Positions 50,819-60,785 are shown, counted from the stretch's first letter. The stretch is DNA of 64,000 nt from Flavobacterium hibernum (GCF_000832125.1 NZ_JPRK01000017.1:62001-126000), one strand, 5' to 3'. The notes: generated by a model not told the origin, from the sequence alone. Numbers and translations are program-made.

Positions 50819-51298
50819 TTATTTTTTACATTCTGTTGGATCGAATTTATACTTTACATGATCAAAATCAATTGGTTTATCTTTTACAATATAGGTCACT
50901 CCCATTGTTGTTTGCATCGTTCCGTTTCCTAAAATAAGTTGTTTGTCACGTTTTAAAAGTGCCATTGGGTTTTTAAAAATTTGATCTTTGGTTGCTGAAT
51001 CTTTAAAAGTATAGTCAACAAATAATGTATCTCCATGAAATTCACCTGCGACTTCGCCAGTTTTTACTGTTTTAGGAGCAACTTTCATAACCATATCTCC
51101 AGATATTTTTCCGTTTTTTAAAGTATTCAATTTTAAATCGATTGTATCTTTTTCGTATATCGCTTTATAACATTCAGTACTTACAATTGTCTCCGCAGCA
51201 ACTTTTGCAGCTTCGGCTTCTTTTTGTTTTTCTTCATTTTTACAACTTTGGAATCCAATACAGATTACAAGCAGACAAGGCAAAACTAGATTTTTCAT
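50819..51298 (-). CDS. Hypothetical lipoprotein
   Basis: Lipoprotein of 159 residues with lipobox 'FQSC' (Cys19, followed by KNEEK). A Lys/Glu/Ala-rich linker is followed by a beta-rich domain: 'CYKAIYEKDTIDLKLNTLKN', 'GKISGDMVMKVAP', 'GEFHGDTLFVDYTFKDSATK' and 'DPTECKK' at the end. The two Cys outside the lipobox may pair. No family recognised. Convergent with the GreA-like gene across the 50700 palindrome. Confidence 0.75.
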   Translation of the reverse strand: MKNLVLPCLLVICIGFQSCKNEEKQKEAEAAKVAAETIVSTECYKAIYEKDTIDLKLNTLKNGKISGDMVMKVAPKTVKTGEVAGEFHGDTLFVDYTFKDSATKDQIFKNPMALLKRDKQLILGNGTMQTTMGVTYIVKDKPIDFDHVKYKFDPTECKK

Positions 51299-51380
51299 AT
51301 TTTAATATTTTATTTCACGGTTATTTTATAAAATTAAGAAAAAAGAAATCAACAGAAAATTTTTTACAAAGTTTTCCTAT

Positions 51381-53519
51381 TTATAAATTTTTAATTACAA
51401 ATTCAGATCTTCTGTTTAGTTCGTGTTCTTCTTCAGAACAAGCTTCATCTGTTTTGCATTTTATTATGGGCACTGATTCTCCATAACCTTTTGCCTGAAC
51501 TCTTTTGGCATTTATTCCCGATTCTATGATAAAATCTCGGGTCGAATTGGCTCTTTTTTGAGATAAATCTTCGTTGTATTTTAAATTTCCGCGAGAGTCT
51601 GTGTGTGATCCTATTTCAATAACCATTTCTGGATATTTTTTCATTAGTTCTACAACGCGTCCTAAAACTACTTTAGATTCTTTTCGGATGTACCATAAAT
51701 CATAATCAAAATAAATAGGATCTGTTTTTATAATCAATCGGTCTTTATCTTTTACTACATCTTTTTCTTTTTCTAAAATCTGTTTTACTTTTTCATTCTT
51801 TTTAACTTCGGCAGCCACAACTTCGGCTTCATTGGCTTTTTTCTCTTTTTGTTTTAACTCAATTGCTGCAAGCGCTTGGTTTTTCTTGTTTTCTTCTTCT
51901 ATAATAATTTCCTGTTTTCGCTTATTCTCGGCAATTTCCTTTTCTTGTAATTTTATTACTTCCAATGATTTCAATGCCATCGATGCATCGTTGTTTGCAT
52001 TTCTGGTTTTACCTGTAGCTATTGTTTTAGATTCGTTTGTGTATTTTTCTTTAGATGCTAAAACTGTAAACGAATTTTCGCAAGGAACTGTAAAACTAAA
52101 TTTCCCGTCTTGACCTGTTATAATGGTATTCAGATTTTTTTTATCTGAATTCTGTAATATTACAATAGCATTTTCTATAGCCAATTTTGTATCAATATCT
52201 GTAATTGTCCCAACAATAAACTGTTTACAGTCTTCTACAATTAAATCTTTTATTTCTTTAAATTGATAAATATCGTCGCTTCCTTTTCCTCCTTCTCTAT
52301 TGGATGAAAAATATCCTTCTTTGGTATTTACATCTATATTAAAAGAGAAATCATCTAAATTGGAGTTCAATGGTAACCCTACATTTATTGGTTTTGAATA
52401 TTCGTTTCTGTTTATTTCTGAAACAAAAACGTCAAGCGAACCATATCCTAAATGTCCATCTGACGAAAAATACAGTTTATTATCTGCGGAAGCAAAAGGA
52501 AATTGCTCTCGTTTTTCGGTATTAATAATTGGACCTAAATTTTTTGGTGTGTCAAATGCGCCTTTGTTTATGTTTACAGAATAAATATCAAACGAACCTA
52601 AAGTCCCAGGCATATCTGAGGCAAAATACAATACTTTTTCATCAGGACTAAGAGCTGGATGTTCGACTGAATAGTTAGGACTATTAAACGGAAGTGAGGT
52701 TACATTTGTCCATTTTCCATCAACTAAATCGGCTTTGAAAATCTGAAGGTTCGAAATTTTCTGGTCGTTTGTTTTTTTACTTCCTTTTTTGGAATTATTA
52801 CGTGTAAAATAAATCGTTTTGCCATCTTTTGTAAAAATAGCATTCGATTCGTGCATTCCGGTTTTCAATTCTTTAGCAAAATAATGTACAATAGAATCGG
52901 CAGAATTAATGTTTTTTAGCGGAATTGAAACTAAATTCAAATAGGTCTCATTGTCCCATTTGAACTTTTTATCGAATAATCCGGGTTTTAATTTTACTCC
53001 TGCAAAAACTAAATTATCATTATACTTTACGGCTCCAAATTCAGAATTAGGCGTATTTATTAAGAGATTTTTAATATCGAATCGTTTTCCTATAGCAGTA
53101 ACATTTTCTAATGTTTTAATATCTTTTTCAAAATTAACAACATCATTTGCATTTGCAGATCTTGAATAATATTCTTTTAAAGCTGCATTTGCATCTTCAT
53201 AACTATTACTTGCTTTTAGGGTTTGAGCATATCTAAAATAATAATTGCGATCTAAGTCTTTGTTATAATTTTGAATCAGAAGTCTGTAATAACGTTGCGC
53301 TTTTATTAAATCATTAGTATAAAAATAAGAGTCGGCCAGATTTTTAATAACTTCCTGCGAAGGTTTTTCCTGAACTAATTTTTCATACAAAACGATCGAT
53401 TCACTATAAAAGGTTTTATCAAAAAAACGTTTGGCTCTTGCCAATTCCAGATCTTGAGCATTTACAAACTGTATTGAAAATACGAATATAATAAGGAGTA
53501 ATTTTTTCATATTTTTCAT
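51381..53519 (-). CDS. OmpA-family protein with TPR and PD40 repeats (T9SS-linked)
   Basis: Envelope protein of about 712 residues; I start it at the ATG at 53519, one nt after the PorP/SprF stop, because it opens a signal peptide ('LLLIIFVFSIQFVNAQ'). Domains in order: TPR-like helices (about 25-130), PD40/WD40-like repeats ('LSPDEKVLYFASDMPGTLGS', 'FASADNKLYFSSDGHLGYGS'), a CarboxypepD_reg-like domain ('VGTITDIDTKLAIENAIVIL'), a charged coiled coil and a C-terminal OmpA peptidoglycan-binding domain ('IEIGSHTDSRGNLKYNEDLS', 'KRANSTRDFIIES'). It is typical of PorP/SprF operons, likely anchoring the secretion partner to the wall. Confidence 0.9.
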   Translation of the reverse strand: MKNMKKLLLIIFVFSIQFVNAQDLELARAKRFFDKTFYSESIVLYEKLVQEKPSQEVIKNLADSYFYTNDLIKAQRYYRLLIQNYNKDLDRNYYFRYAQTLKASNSYEDANAALKEYYSRSANANDVVNFEKDIKTLENVTAIGKRFDIKNLLINTPNSEFGAVKYNDNLVFAGVKLKPGLFDKKFKWDNETYLNLVSIPLKNINSADSIVHYFAKELKTGMHESNAIFTKDGKTIYFTRNNSKKGSKKTNDQKISNLQIFKADLVDGKWTNVTSLPFNSPNYSVEHPALSPDEKVLYFASDMPGTLGSFDIYSVNINKGAFDTPKNLGPIINTEKREQFPFASADNKLYFSSDGHLGYGSLDVFVSEINRNEYSKPINVGLPLNSNLDDFSFNIDVNTKEGYFSSNREGGKGSDDIYQFKEIKDLIVEDCKQFIVGTITDIDTKLAIENAIVILQNSDKKNLNTIITGQDGKFSFTVPCENSFTVLASKEKYTNESKTIATGKTRNANNDASMALKSLEVIKLQEKEIAENKRKQEIIIEEENKKNQALAAIELKQKEKKANEAEVVAAEVKKNEKVKQILEKEKDVVKDKDRLIIKTDPIYFDYDLWYIRKESKVVLGRVVELMKKYPEMVIEIGSHTDSRGNLKYNEDLSQKRANSTRDFIIESGINAKRVQAKGYGESVPIIKCKTDEACSEEEHELNRRSEFVIKNL

Positions 53520-53520
53520 C

Positions 53521-54450
53521 TTAGAAGAATCTTGGTGATTTATCATATCCTTTTCCTAATAAATCTAAATTAAAAAGCAGCATAATTTCGTGTGTTCCAG
53601 AATTAAACTGTCCCATATTCGAAAGTGTATGATCGTAAGCATAACCAACTCTCAAAGATGGTGTAACATTTATATTCATTAAAGCACTTACAGCATCATT
53701 TATTCTGTAAGCAGCGCCCAGTTCAAATTTGTTATTGTACAAAACATTGGCTGTAAGGTCTACAGAAATTGGTGCGTTGGTTACAAATTTTGACATAAAT
53801 GCAGGTTTTAGCTTTACCATATCATTGATTTGAAAAACATATCCTGCGGTCAAAAAAGTATGAATACTTTCTGAACCATAAGCATTAATTCCAGATTTTT
53901 CCTCGATGTGTTTGGTGCTTAATAAATTTGGTGCTGATAAACCCACATAAAAATTATCTCTAAAATAATAGGCTCCAACTCCAATGTTTGGTTTTGTTAC
54001 GTTTAGATTATCCGCAAAAGCCAAATCTGTCTGCGGATCTGTAAAACGGAATCCGTTAAAGTTGGTTTGTATCGATGAAAAACCTGCTTTTAGCCCAAGC
54101 GAAAGTTTATTTTTTCCGCCCAAATTCAGGACATAAGCAAAATCGGCATAAAAGTTATTTTCCTTTTTTGCACCATCGCCAATATCGTCTGAAACTAAAG
54201 AAAGCCCCACTTCGACTTTATCAGTCACAGCGGTATGCCCGAAAAAAGTAAATGTTTTTGGTGCTCCAACGGCTCCTACCCACTGAGTTCTGTATAATCC
54301 GCCAAGATTTAACATGGCCGGAACTCCAGTTGCATAAGCCGGATTTACAACACTCATATTGTACATATAATGTGTGTATTCTGGATCTTGTTGCGCCGAA
54401 GCTGATGTAATATAAAAGAGGAAAGTTATAAAAAGTAGTGTTTTTTTCAT
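53521..54450 (-). CDS. PorP/SprF-family type IX secretion membrane protein
   Basis: Outer-membrane protein of 309 residues with a signal peptide ('LLFITFLFYITSASAQ') and the family block 'QQDPEYTHYMYNMSVVNPAY' immediately after it. 'GLYRTQWVGAVGAPKTFTFF' and barrel strands ending 'HEIMLLFNLDLLG' follow. In Flavobacterium johnsoniae, SprF is required for secretion of the type B substrate SprB, and SprF-like genes sit next to such substrates; here the substrate gene is directly upstream (54483-57116). All three genes run in one direction. Confidence 0.92.
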   Translation of the reverse strand: MKKTLLFITFLFYITSASAQQDPEYTHYMYNMSVVNPAYATGVPAMLNLGGLYRTQWVGAVGAPKTFTFFGHTAVTDKVEVGLSLVSDDIGDGAKKENNFYADFAYVLNLGGKNKLSLGLKAGFSSIQTNFNGFRFTDPQTDLAFADNLNVTKPNIGVGAYYFRDNFYVGLSAPNLLSTKHIEEKSGINAYGSESIHTFLTAGYVFQINDMVKLKPAFMSKFVTNAPISVDLTANVLYNNKFELGAAYRINDAVSALMNINVTPSLRVGYAYDHTLSNMGQFNSGTHEIMLLFNLDLLGKGYDKSPRFF

Positions 54451-54482
54451 TTGAAAAATTATATTAAATAATATAAAAAGGA

Positions 54483-57116
54483 TTATCGATTCAAGTAAAG
54501 TCGGCCTTGCTCTGCTCGTCTGTTATCTTTATTAAAATTGATAATGTAAAAATAAACTCCGTTTGGCGCGATTCCGTCACCAAATCCTGCGGACTGGTCA
54601 TTTTTTCCGTCCCAGTCGGGTTTATTTATATTTCCTTTAAACATTACATTTCCATATCTATTGAAAATTTCAAGTGTATAATTTGGGTACAAAAATTCAA
54701 TATCAGGAATTTTGAAGGTATCATTTACATTGTCTCCGTTTGGCGAAAATCCGTCAGGTATAAAAAATTTATATTGCGAAGTATCACAATCTAGTAATGA
54801 AACGGTTACTTCTAAATAATTCTCAGAAATACAACTTGTTGCGTTCGAAAGATCAAAACCAAAATAAGTGGCTTTGTCGACAAGCAATGTCGTCGATGTT
54901 AATAAATTTCCATTATCAGCAGCATCATACCAAGCCACAGTTGAAGCGACATTAGTTGCTTTTGATAAATCTGAAATTGTTGGATTTTTTAGACCACAAA
55001 AGTCTTTTCCGTCAGGATTTAATATTGGAGCCGGCGTATCGTTTACTACAACTGTAATTTTTGTTGATGGTGATTTGCAACCTGCTGCCGAAAATTCTCT
55101 TATATAATAATCTTCTGATTTTAAAAGATATGTATCAGCCAAAGGTGTTGTTGATGCATCTGAAATATACCATTTATACTGATTTCCTTGCGGACGTAAA
55201 TCTCCAACTGTTGCCCGATCGACTTTACAAAATGGCTGATTTACAGCGGTTGGTGCAACTGGTAATGCGTTTATCAGAAAAACATCACTTACATTTAATG
55301 CATTTGTACAACCTGTAATACTATTCGTCAAACTACTTGCTGTAATTGTAGTAGAACCCGAATTTAAAAGCAAACTTGAGGGAATTGGAAAACTGGAATT
55401 TCCGTTTACAATTGTTAAATCAACGGTTTGCAATGTCGAGACATTACTGTCTGAAAGTGTATACGAAAGTTTTGCTTTGGTTAAAGTTCCTAAACCTGAA
55501 ACGCTCGCAGAAAACGGCTCGTTAAAACAATTATCATTCACTACTATTTTTACGGCTGCCACATTTGGCAACGGATTAATAGTTAGATTTCCTGACACGT
55601 TTGCACTATTGCAGCATTGCGGTTCCGGATTTGTGATATTGATAATATTAAGAATGGTAATTACAGACAATCCACTTTTTATATTTAAGCTTCCCTGAAT
55701 TTCAAATGTTCCTTTTCCGCCCGTAGCTGTAAAACTTGCCGTTTGTGCCGTTGCCAAATTGTCGCCAGTTATATTGTAAGTGACACGATAATCTCCATCT
55801 AGCAATTGCGCCGCGGTAATTTGAGCTGATGCTGTGTCGTTCTGACAAACTGAATTTATGGTCAAAATTCCTCCATCTAAACGGGGCAATGGATAAATGG
55901 TTAAATCTGTTGCGAACGGACTAAAGATATTTACACACGAATTTCGACTTGAAGTTGAGACAATGTTTGTAATCGTAATTGTAAATTTCCCTACTTTCTG
56001 AAAAAAAGAAGATCGAATTGGAAAATTTAATACTCCATTTATAAAATTTGCTTTAACGGTTTCGGAACCAGATGTTGGCCCAACAACACTAAAACTAACA
56101 TTATATTCTCCGTTCGGAATAGAATCTGGCCCTTGGGTAACTCTTGCAGAATATGTTGCTGTAGCAATTTCAGATTCGCAAATATCTTTTGAAACTGCAA
56201 CCTTTGCTCCTGTAAAATCAAGTCTTTTTTCGAGTGTGATGGTTACGGGAACGGTCATATCTCTACAAATATTATTATCTGGAACTGCAAAAACAGTATA
56301 TTCATAGGTATATTCACTTGCACCATAAGTATCAAATACTTCCTGTAGATTAACATTATGATCTGTTTCTGAACTTATTCCGAGACCCACCCAACGACCT
56401 CCGGGATCTTCTCCTGTCAGCAAATCGTTCATATCTAAATTAGTATAGCCTGCTAAGCCTGTAGTTCCGCACAAGGTTAAGTTAGTAACTTTTCCAGTTT
56501 GTGGTTTTCTTAAAATAGTAACCAACACATTGACTGACTTTGCAGTTGCCGAACACTCTAAAACGGGTGGAACGGTGTACGTAAACTGAAGTGTCATTTT
56601 TTGATCGATTTTTCCAATATCTAAAGATGATGGTACATATTGACCGGAACTGTTGGTCCATCTTCCGTTAGAATGTGGCCCCATAACGGTTCCATCAAAT
56701 GCATTAAATAGATTAAAACTACCAGATTCGCTACAAATTGTAGCCTGAGATCCAACACCTGCATATGCACCAATTGTAAGTGTAATTACAGCTTTATTGT
56801 TTAAACATCCTGCGGTGTCTGGAGCTGTATAAGTATAATGATAAACTCCTCCGCTGGTAATAAGTTGTGCGTCCAAAATTCCGGTTACAGGATCTAAACC
56901 TCTAAGTTTATTATCGTCAGACCAAGTACCTCCAGGAACTGGAGAACCTCCAAGCAAAGAAAATAAAGATAGGTTTTTGTAGCTTGGATTTTCGACGTCA
57001 CAAATTATTTTTTGTGCATCACTTCCCGCGCATTGAGCACTAATTTTTGAAGGCAAAACTGATAAAAAAACGAAAAACAATACAAATTGTAAGAAATTAA
57101 TGTAGTTTTTAACCAT
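54483..57116 (-). CDS. T9SS type B secreted protein with gliding-motility-associated C-terminal domain
   Basis: Secreted surface protein of 877 residues. Signal peptide 'NFLQFVLFFVFLSVLPSKIS', then several Cys-containing beta-sandwich-like repeats ('GSDAQKIICDVENPSYKNLS', 'KDICESEIATATYSARVTQG', 'NDNCFNEPFSASVSGLGTLT' and similar), many beginning 'C...' and 'I.PLP'. The last 90 residues are the type B sorting domain: 'FFIPDGFSPNGDNVNDTFKI', 'YTLEIFNRYGNVMFKG', 'PDWDGKND' and 'NGVYFYIINFNK'. Likely an adhesin or other surface protein exported by T9SS using the downstream PorP/SprF protein. Confidence 0.93.
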   Translation of the reverse strand: MVKNYINFLQFVLFFVFLSVLPSKISAQCAGSDAQKIICDVENPSYKNLSLFSLLGGSPVPGGTWSDDNKLRGLDPVTGILDAQLITSGGVYHYTYTAPDTAGCLNNKAVITLTIGAYAGVGSQATICSESGSFNLFNAFDGTVMGPHSNGRWTNSSGQYVPSSLDIGKIDQKMTLQFTYTVPPVLECSATAKSVNVLVTILRKPQTGKVTNLTLCGTTGLAGYTNLDMNDLLTGEDPGGRWVGLGISSETDHNVNLQEVFDTYGASEYTYEYTVFAVPDNNICRDMTVPVTITLEKRLDFTGAKVAVSKDICESEIATATYSARVTQGPDSIPNGEYNVSFSVVGPTSGSETVKANFINGVLNFPIRSSFFQKVGKFTITITNIVSTSSRNSCVNIFSPFATDLTIYPLPRLDGGILTINSVCQNDTASAQITAAQLLDGDYRVTYNITGDNLATAQTASFTATGGKGTFEIQGSLNIKSGLSVITILNIINITNPEPQCCNSANVSGNLTINPLPNVAAVKIVVNDNCFNEPFSASVSGLGTLTKAKLSYTLSDSNVSTLQTVDLTIVNGNSSFPIPSSLLLNSGSTTITASSLTNSITGCTNALNVSDVFLINALPVAPTAVNQPFCKVDRATVGDLRPQGNQYKWYISDASTTPLADTYLLKSEDYYIREFSAAGCKSPSTKITVVVNDTPAPILNPDGKDFCGLKNPTISDLSKATNVASTVAWYDAADNGNLLTSTTLLVDKATYFGFDLSNATSCISENYLEVTVSLLDCDTSQYKFFIPDGFSPNGDNVNDTFKIPDIEFLYPNYTLEIFNRYGNVMFKGNINKPDWDGKNDQSAGFGDGIAPNGVYFYIINFNKDNRRAEQGRLYLNR

Positions 57117-57274
57117 AAATCATTTTTTTTATAAACATAATAAAATAAAAATGTTAATTAGGCAAAAACATAAATTAGTAGTTAATTTTTCACAAATTTT
57201 AAATTTTTCAAAAGATTAATGTGTAATATTTTTTGTCTCGATCCGAAATTATAAACCATAAAAGTTCGTTCTTT

Positions 57275-58600
57275 TTACAGTTCATCTTCGAGTTTAAATC
57301 TAAATTTTAAAAGCAAACTATTTCGCTCAACTTCTAAATTTATCCAAATATCATCTTCAGATTTTAACAAGGCATTTATTTGTTGCAACGTAAATTTGTA
57401 AGGTACAGTTTTGTTTATACTCACAATAACATCACCTTTTCGTAATCCGCAACGTTCTGCGGCTGAGTTTTTACGAATATTTACGATTTCGTAGACTGGC
57501 TTTAGCGAAAATTTATATTTAAAATCGCCATCTTTTTTATTATTCGCTTCTATATCATCTAATGATGTTGCCACTTTTACAGTTTCTAAATGAACGGTTT
57601 CCTGCACCCATTGAAGTCCATTATGCTGAATTGTAATTCCGCTTTTATTGTATGTAAAGGGTTCGGAAAATTTACTGTTTTTTCGAAGGTATATGGTTTT
57701 ATCAGCATAATCTAAAACGACTGTAAATCGTTTTAAAACTTCGCCTCCCACAGAACCTATTCTTCCTGGTACCATTTTTACATTTCGAATAGAAGTCGAA
57801 TCAGGAAAAGATACAATTGGTTTCTTAAAACTAAATTCGTTTATAGAAATTTTCGCGATTTTTCCACGATGTCCCTCAATATCACCACTAAAACCTTTTC
57901 CTAAAAAATCAGGAAAATTCTTTTTCGGCAATTTAATTTTACTGTTTTCAAAAACCCAAAAAGCGTCACTATTTCCAATATCAATAAGCATTTTGGCGGG
58001 TATCTCTACGCTATCAACAACCGCCGTTGTCATAATATATGGTTTAGATCTTTCGATCGTAATAGGAACTTGTTTAAATTTTTTATCTAATTTTTTATGA
58101 ATTTCGTCACTGTTTTTGTGAACATAAACCTTCTTTTTTTGGTAATTAATTTCAACTAAATTATTTCTAAAAAATTTATATCCAATAATTCCATTTACAG
58201 GAATTCCAATATGCGAAGACAAATTAAAACTCTGATCTAAAATAATATATAGCAAATGATTCTCTGATTTTAATCCATGAGATTCCAATGTGTTGTTTGT
58301 CGATTTTAATCCTTCTATTTCTTCTTCACTTCCTAACCCGCGAAGTTTAATTTTCTCAACATTTTTAAAACTAACTTCTTGTTTTTCTTCCATGCTAAAC
58401 AAAATTGTCTCTTCGACTCCAGAGTCTAACAAGAAATTTAATTCGATACCGTTTACTTTTATGGGTATAAAAACAAGGTTGTTAATGAGTTTAAACGGAA
58501 TTGTAACCTTAGAAGCACCTTTTTCGATTACGAATTTATCTTGTGCCTGAAGTGAAAAAGCTATCAAAAGCCCAAAAAACAACATGAAATATTTTTTCAT
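57275..58600 (-). CDS. Retropepsin-like aspartyl protease with PDZ domain, exported
   Basis: Exported protein of 441 residues with a signal peptide ('FMLFFGLLIAFSLQAQ'). Two retropepsin-like repeats are visible: 'LNFLLDSGVEET' (Asp59-Ser-Gly) and 'KMLIDIGNSDAFW' (Asp207-Ile-Gly), each expected to give one catalytic Asp in place of the usual D(T/S)G. The second triad is degenerate, so activity is uncertain. A PDZ-like domain ('LKPVYEIVNIRKNSAAERCG' to 'NINA') lies near the C-terminus. Such proteins are seen in Bacteroidota as periplasmic or surface proteases. It is divergent from the aminotransferase gene. Confidence 0.8.
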   Translation of the reverse strand: MKKYFMLFFGLLIAFSLQAQDKFVIEKGASKVTIPFKLINNLVFIPIKVNGIELNFLLDSGVEETILFSMEEKQEVSFKNVEKIKLRGLGSEEEIEGLKSTNNTLESHGLKSENHLLYIILDQSFNLSSHIGIPVNGIIGYKFFRNNLVEINYQKKKVYVHKNSDEIHKKLDKKFKQVPITIERSKPYIMTTAVVDSVEIPAKMLIDIGNSDAFWVFENSKIKLPKKNFPDFLGKGFSGDIEGHRGKIAKISINEFSFKKPIVSFPDSTSIRNVKMVPGRIGSVGGEVLKRFTVVLDYADKTIYLRKNSKFSEPFTYNKSGITIQHNGLQWVQETVHLETVKVATSLDDIEANNKKDGDFKYKFSLKPVYEIVNIRKNSAAERCGLRKGDVIVSINKTVPYKFTLQQINALLKSEDDIWINLEVERNSLLLKFRFKLEDEL

Positions 58601-58695
58601 TGATAATATTTTATGATAAAATTACTAAAAATATTGATAATTGTTACATTTTAATAAGTACCCGTAATGTTTACGTTAAATTCGAAAAAAAAATG

Positions 58696-58703
58696 CAAAT
58701 TTG
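58696..58703 (+). promoter_or_regulatory. -7-like element of the aminotransferase gene
   Basis: CAAATTTG is a 7/8 match to TAnnTTTG, 19 bp upstream of the ATG at 58723. It supports that start over the much longer frame to 58600. Confidence 0.4.
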
Positions 58704-58722
58704 CACTTCAATAATAAAACTC

Positions 58723-59919
58723 ATGCCAACAATTTCTCACAAAGGCAGAAACATGCCCGAATCTCCGATACGCAAACTTGCTCCTTATGCAGATTCTGCA
58801 AAGAAAAAAGGACTTAAAGTGTATCACTTAAACATTGGTCAACCGGATATCAAGACACCCGAAGTGGCCATCGAGGCGGTAAAAAATATTGACAGAACTA
58901 TTATCGAATACAGTCCATCTGCTGGATATGAAAGTTATAGAAAAAAATTAGCTCAATTTTACCAACGCCAAAATGTAAATGTTAACTCAGAAGACATCAT
59001 TGTTACAACTGGTGGATCTGAAGCCTTACTATTTGCGTTGGCCACAATTACTGATCCAGGAGATGAAATCATTATTCCTGAACCTTTTTATGCTAATTAT
59101 CACGCATTTGCCTCATCGACTAGTGCAACAGTAATTCCGGTTATTTCGACAATCGAAACTGGTTTTGCGTTACCAAGTATCGAAGATGTTGAAAAATTGA
59201 TTACGCCAAGAACAAAAGCTATTTTAATTTGTAATCCAGGAAATCCAACGGGTTATTTATATTCTGAAGCCGAAATTAAACAATTAGCGGCTTTAATTAA
59301 GAAACACGATTTATATTTAATTGCTGACGAAGTATACCGTGAGTTTTTATACGACGGAGACGATGTTCATTATTCTGTAATGAATCTTGAAGATGTACAA
59401 CAAAACGTTATAATGGTAGATTCTGTGTCTAAACGTTATAGTATGTGTGGCGCAAGAATTGGTTGTTTAATTACTAAAAACCAAGATGTTCTTGCAACGG
59501 TAATGAAGTTTGCTCAGGCACGTTTGAGTCCGCCAACAATTGAACAAATTGCTTGTGAAGCCGCTATTGATACTCCACAAAGTTATTTCGACGAAGTAAT
59601 TGCAGAATACAAAGGTCGTAGAGATACTTTAATTACTGAATTGAATAAGATAGAAGGTGTAATTGTAACCAAACCGAAAGGGGCTTTCTATTGCATTGCA
59701 CAATTACCAATAGACAACGCCGATGATTTTGCTCAATGGCTTCTGGAAAGTTACAATCTTAACGGCGAAACTGTAATGGTTGCTCCCGCTGCCGGATTTT
59801 ATTCGACTCTGGGAATGGGCTTGAACCAAGTAAGGATTGCTTATGTTTTAAACAAAAAAGATTTAACTACTGCAGTAAACATTTTGAAAGAAGCACTTCT
59901 GGTTTACAACAAAAAATAA
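58723..59919 (+). CDS. Class I/II PLP-dependent aminotransferase (aspartate-type)
   Basis: Cytosolic aminotransferase of 398 residues from the ATG at 58723. Marks: 'GRNMPESPIRKLAPYADSAK', 'VYHLNIGQPDIKTPE', 'YSPSAGYESYRKKLAQFYQR', 'TGGSEALLFALATITDPGDE', 'LICNPGNPTGYLYSEAE', 'LIADEVYREFLYDG' and the PLP-lysine block 'VMVDSVSKRYSMCGARIGCL' region (Lys in 'SKRYSMCG'). Aspartate or aromatic amino acid transamination is likely. A terminator follows at 59941-59970. Confidence 0.93.
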   Translation: MPTISHKGRNMPESPIRKLAPYADSAKKKGLKVYHLNIGQPDIKTPEVAIEAVKNIDRTIIEYSPSAGYESYRKKLAQFYQRQNVNVNSEDIIVTTGGSEALLFALATITDPGDEIIIPEPFYANYHAFASSTSATVIPVISTIETGFALPSIEDVEKLITPRTKAILICNPGNPTGYLYSEAEIKQLAALIKKHDLYLIADEVYREFLYDGDDVHYSVMNLEDVQQNVIMVDSVSKRYSMCGARIGCLITKNQDVLATVMKFAQARLSPPTIEQIACEAAIDTPQSYFDEVIAEYKGRRDTLITELNKIEGVIVTKPKGAFYCIAQLPIDNADDFAQWLLESYNLNGETVMVAPAAGFYSTLGMGLNQVRIAYVLNKKDLTTAVNILKEALLVYNKK

Positions 59920-59940
59920 TTACAAAAAACATAAACTTCG

Positions 59941-59970
59941 AAAGACAATAACCTAAACGTTATTGTCTTT
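59941..59970 (+). terminator. Rho-independent terminator after the aminotransferase gene
   Basis: Perfect 12-bp stem AAAGACAATAAC / GTTATTGTCTTT with a 6-nt loop, followed by T-rich sequence, 21 bp after the stop at 59919. Confidence 0.85.
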
Positions 59971-60107
59971 TGTATTTTAAAAAAGTTTGATTTTAAATTA
60001 TATCCAAAAAGAGACGATTAAATAGTAAAAACGATAGAAAAGGTTTCCTATTTATTAATTATCTTTACCGCCTTAAATAGATATACCCATACTAATAGTA
60101 GTTTTTA

Positions 60108-60779
60108 ATGATAAATAACGAAGATTTTTTAGACGAAATAGGAGACAGTCATTTCAGTAACAACGCACAAAACCCTGTAAGAGAGGACGCTTTTGTTTTG
60201 AGTGATGAAGAAAAAATAGAAAAAATAAAAAAAGATGTTGAAAACATTCTGCAAACTTTAGGAATGGATTTGACTGACGACAGTTTAAAAGGCACTCCAA
60301 ATAGAGTAGCAAAAATGTTTGTAAAGGAAATTTTTGGAGGTCTTAACCCAACAAAAAAACCAAAAGCATCTACTTTTGACAATAATTACAAATACGGCGA
60401 AATGTTAGTTGAAAAAAACATCACGCTTTATTCAACCTGCGAACACCACTTATTACCAATTATCGGAAGAGCACACGTAGCATATATTTCTAGCGGAAGA
60501 GTTATTGGTTTATCTAAAATGAACCGTATTGTAGAATATTACGCAAAAAGACCTCAGGTTCAAGAGCGCTTGACGATGCAAATTGTTCAAGAATTACAGA
60601 AAGCTTTAGGCACTGAAGATGTTGCTTGCGTTATCGATGCTAAACACCTTTGCGTAAACTCAAGAGGAATTAAAGACATTGAAAGCAGTACTGTAACTTC
60701 TGAATTTGGTGGTAAATTTAAAGATCCTCAAACTAGACGAGAATTTTTAGATTACATTAAATTGGAAACGCAATTCTAA
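60108..60779 (+). CDS. folE: GTP cyclohydrolase I
   Basis: Converts GTP to dihydroneopterin triphosphate, the first step of tetrahydrofolate synthesis. 223 residues with a 40-residue N-terminal extension before the core. The active-site zinc block 'STCEHHLLPIIGRAHVAYIS', 'LSKMNRIVEYYAKRPQVQER' and 'CVIDAKHLCVNSRGI' (Cys and His ligands) are intact. A near-consensus -7 (TATCTTTA) lies near 60059. The gene stands alone; downstream is a repeat-flanked S23 gene. Confidence 0.96.
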   Translation: MINNEDFLDEIGDSHFSNNAQNPVREDAFVLSDEEKIEKIKKDVENILQTLGMDLTDDSLKGTPNRVAKMFVKEIFGGLNPTKKPKASTFDNNYKYGEMLVEKNITLYSTCEHHLLPIIGRAHVAYISSGRVIGLSKMNRIVEYYAKRPQVQERLTMQIVQELQKALGTEDVACVIDAKHLCVNSRGIKDIESSTVTSEFGGKFKDPQTRREFLDYIKLETQF

Positions 60780-60785
60780 ATATTT

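Noticed and set aside
58600..58722. Upstream extension of the aminotransferase gene
   Set aside because: It covers the promoter-like region (CAAATTTG at 58696) and overlaps the divergent retropepsin start; the family N-terminus fits 58723.
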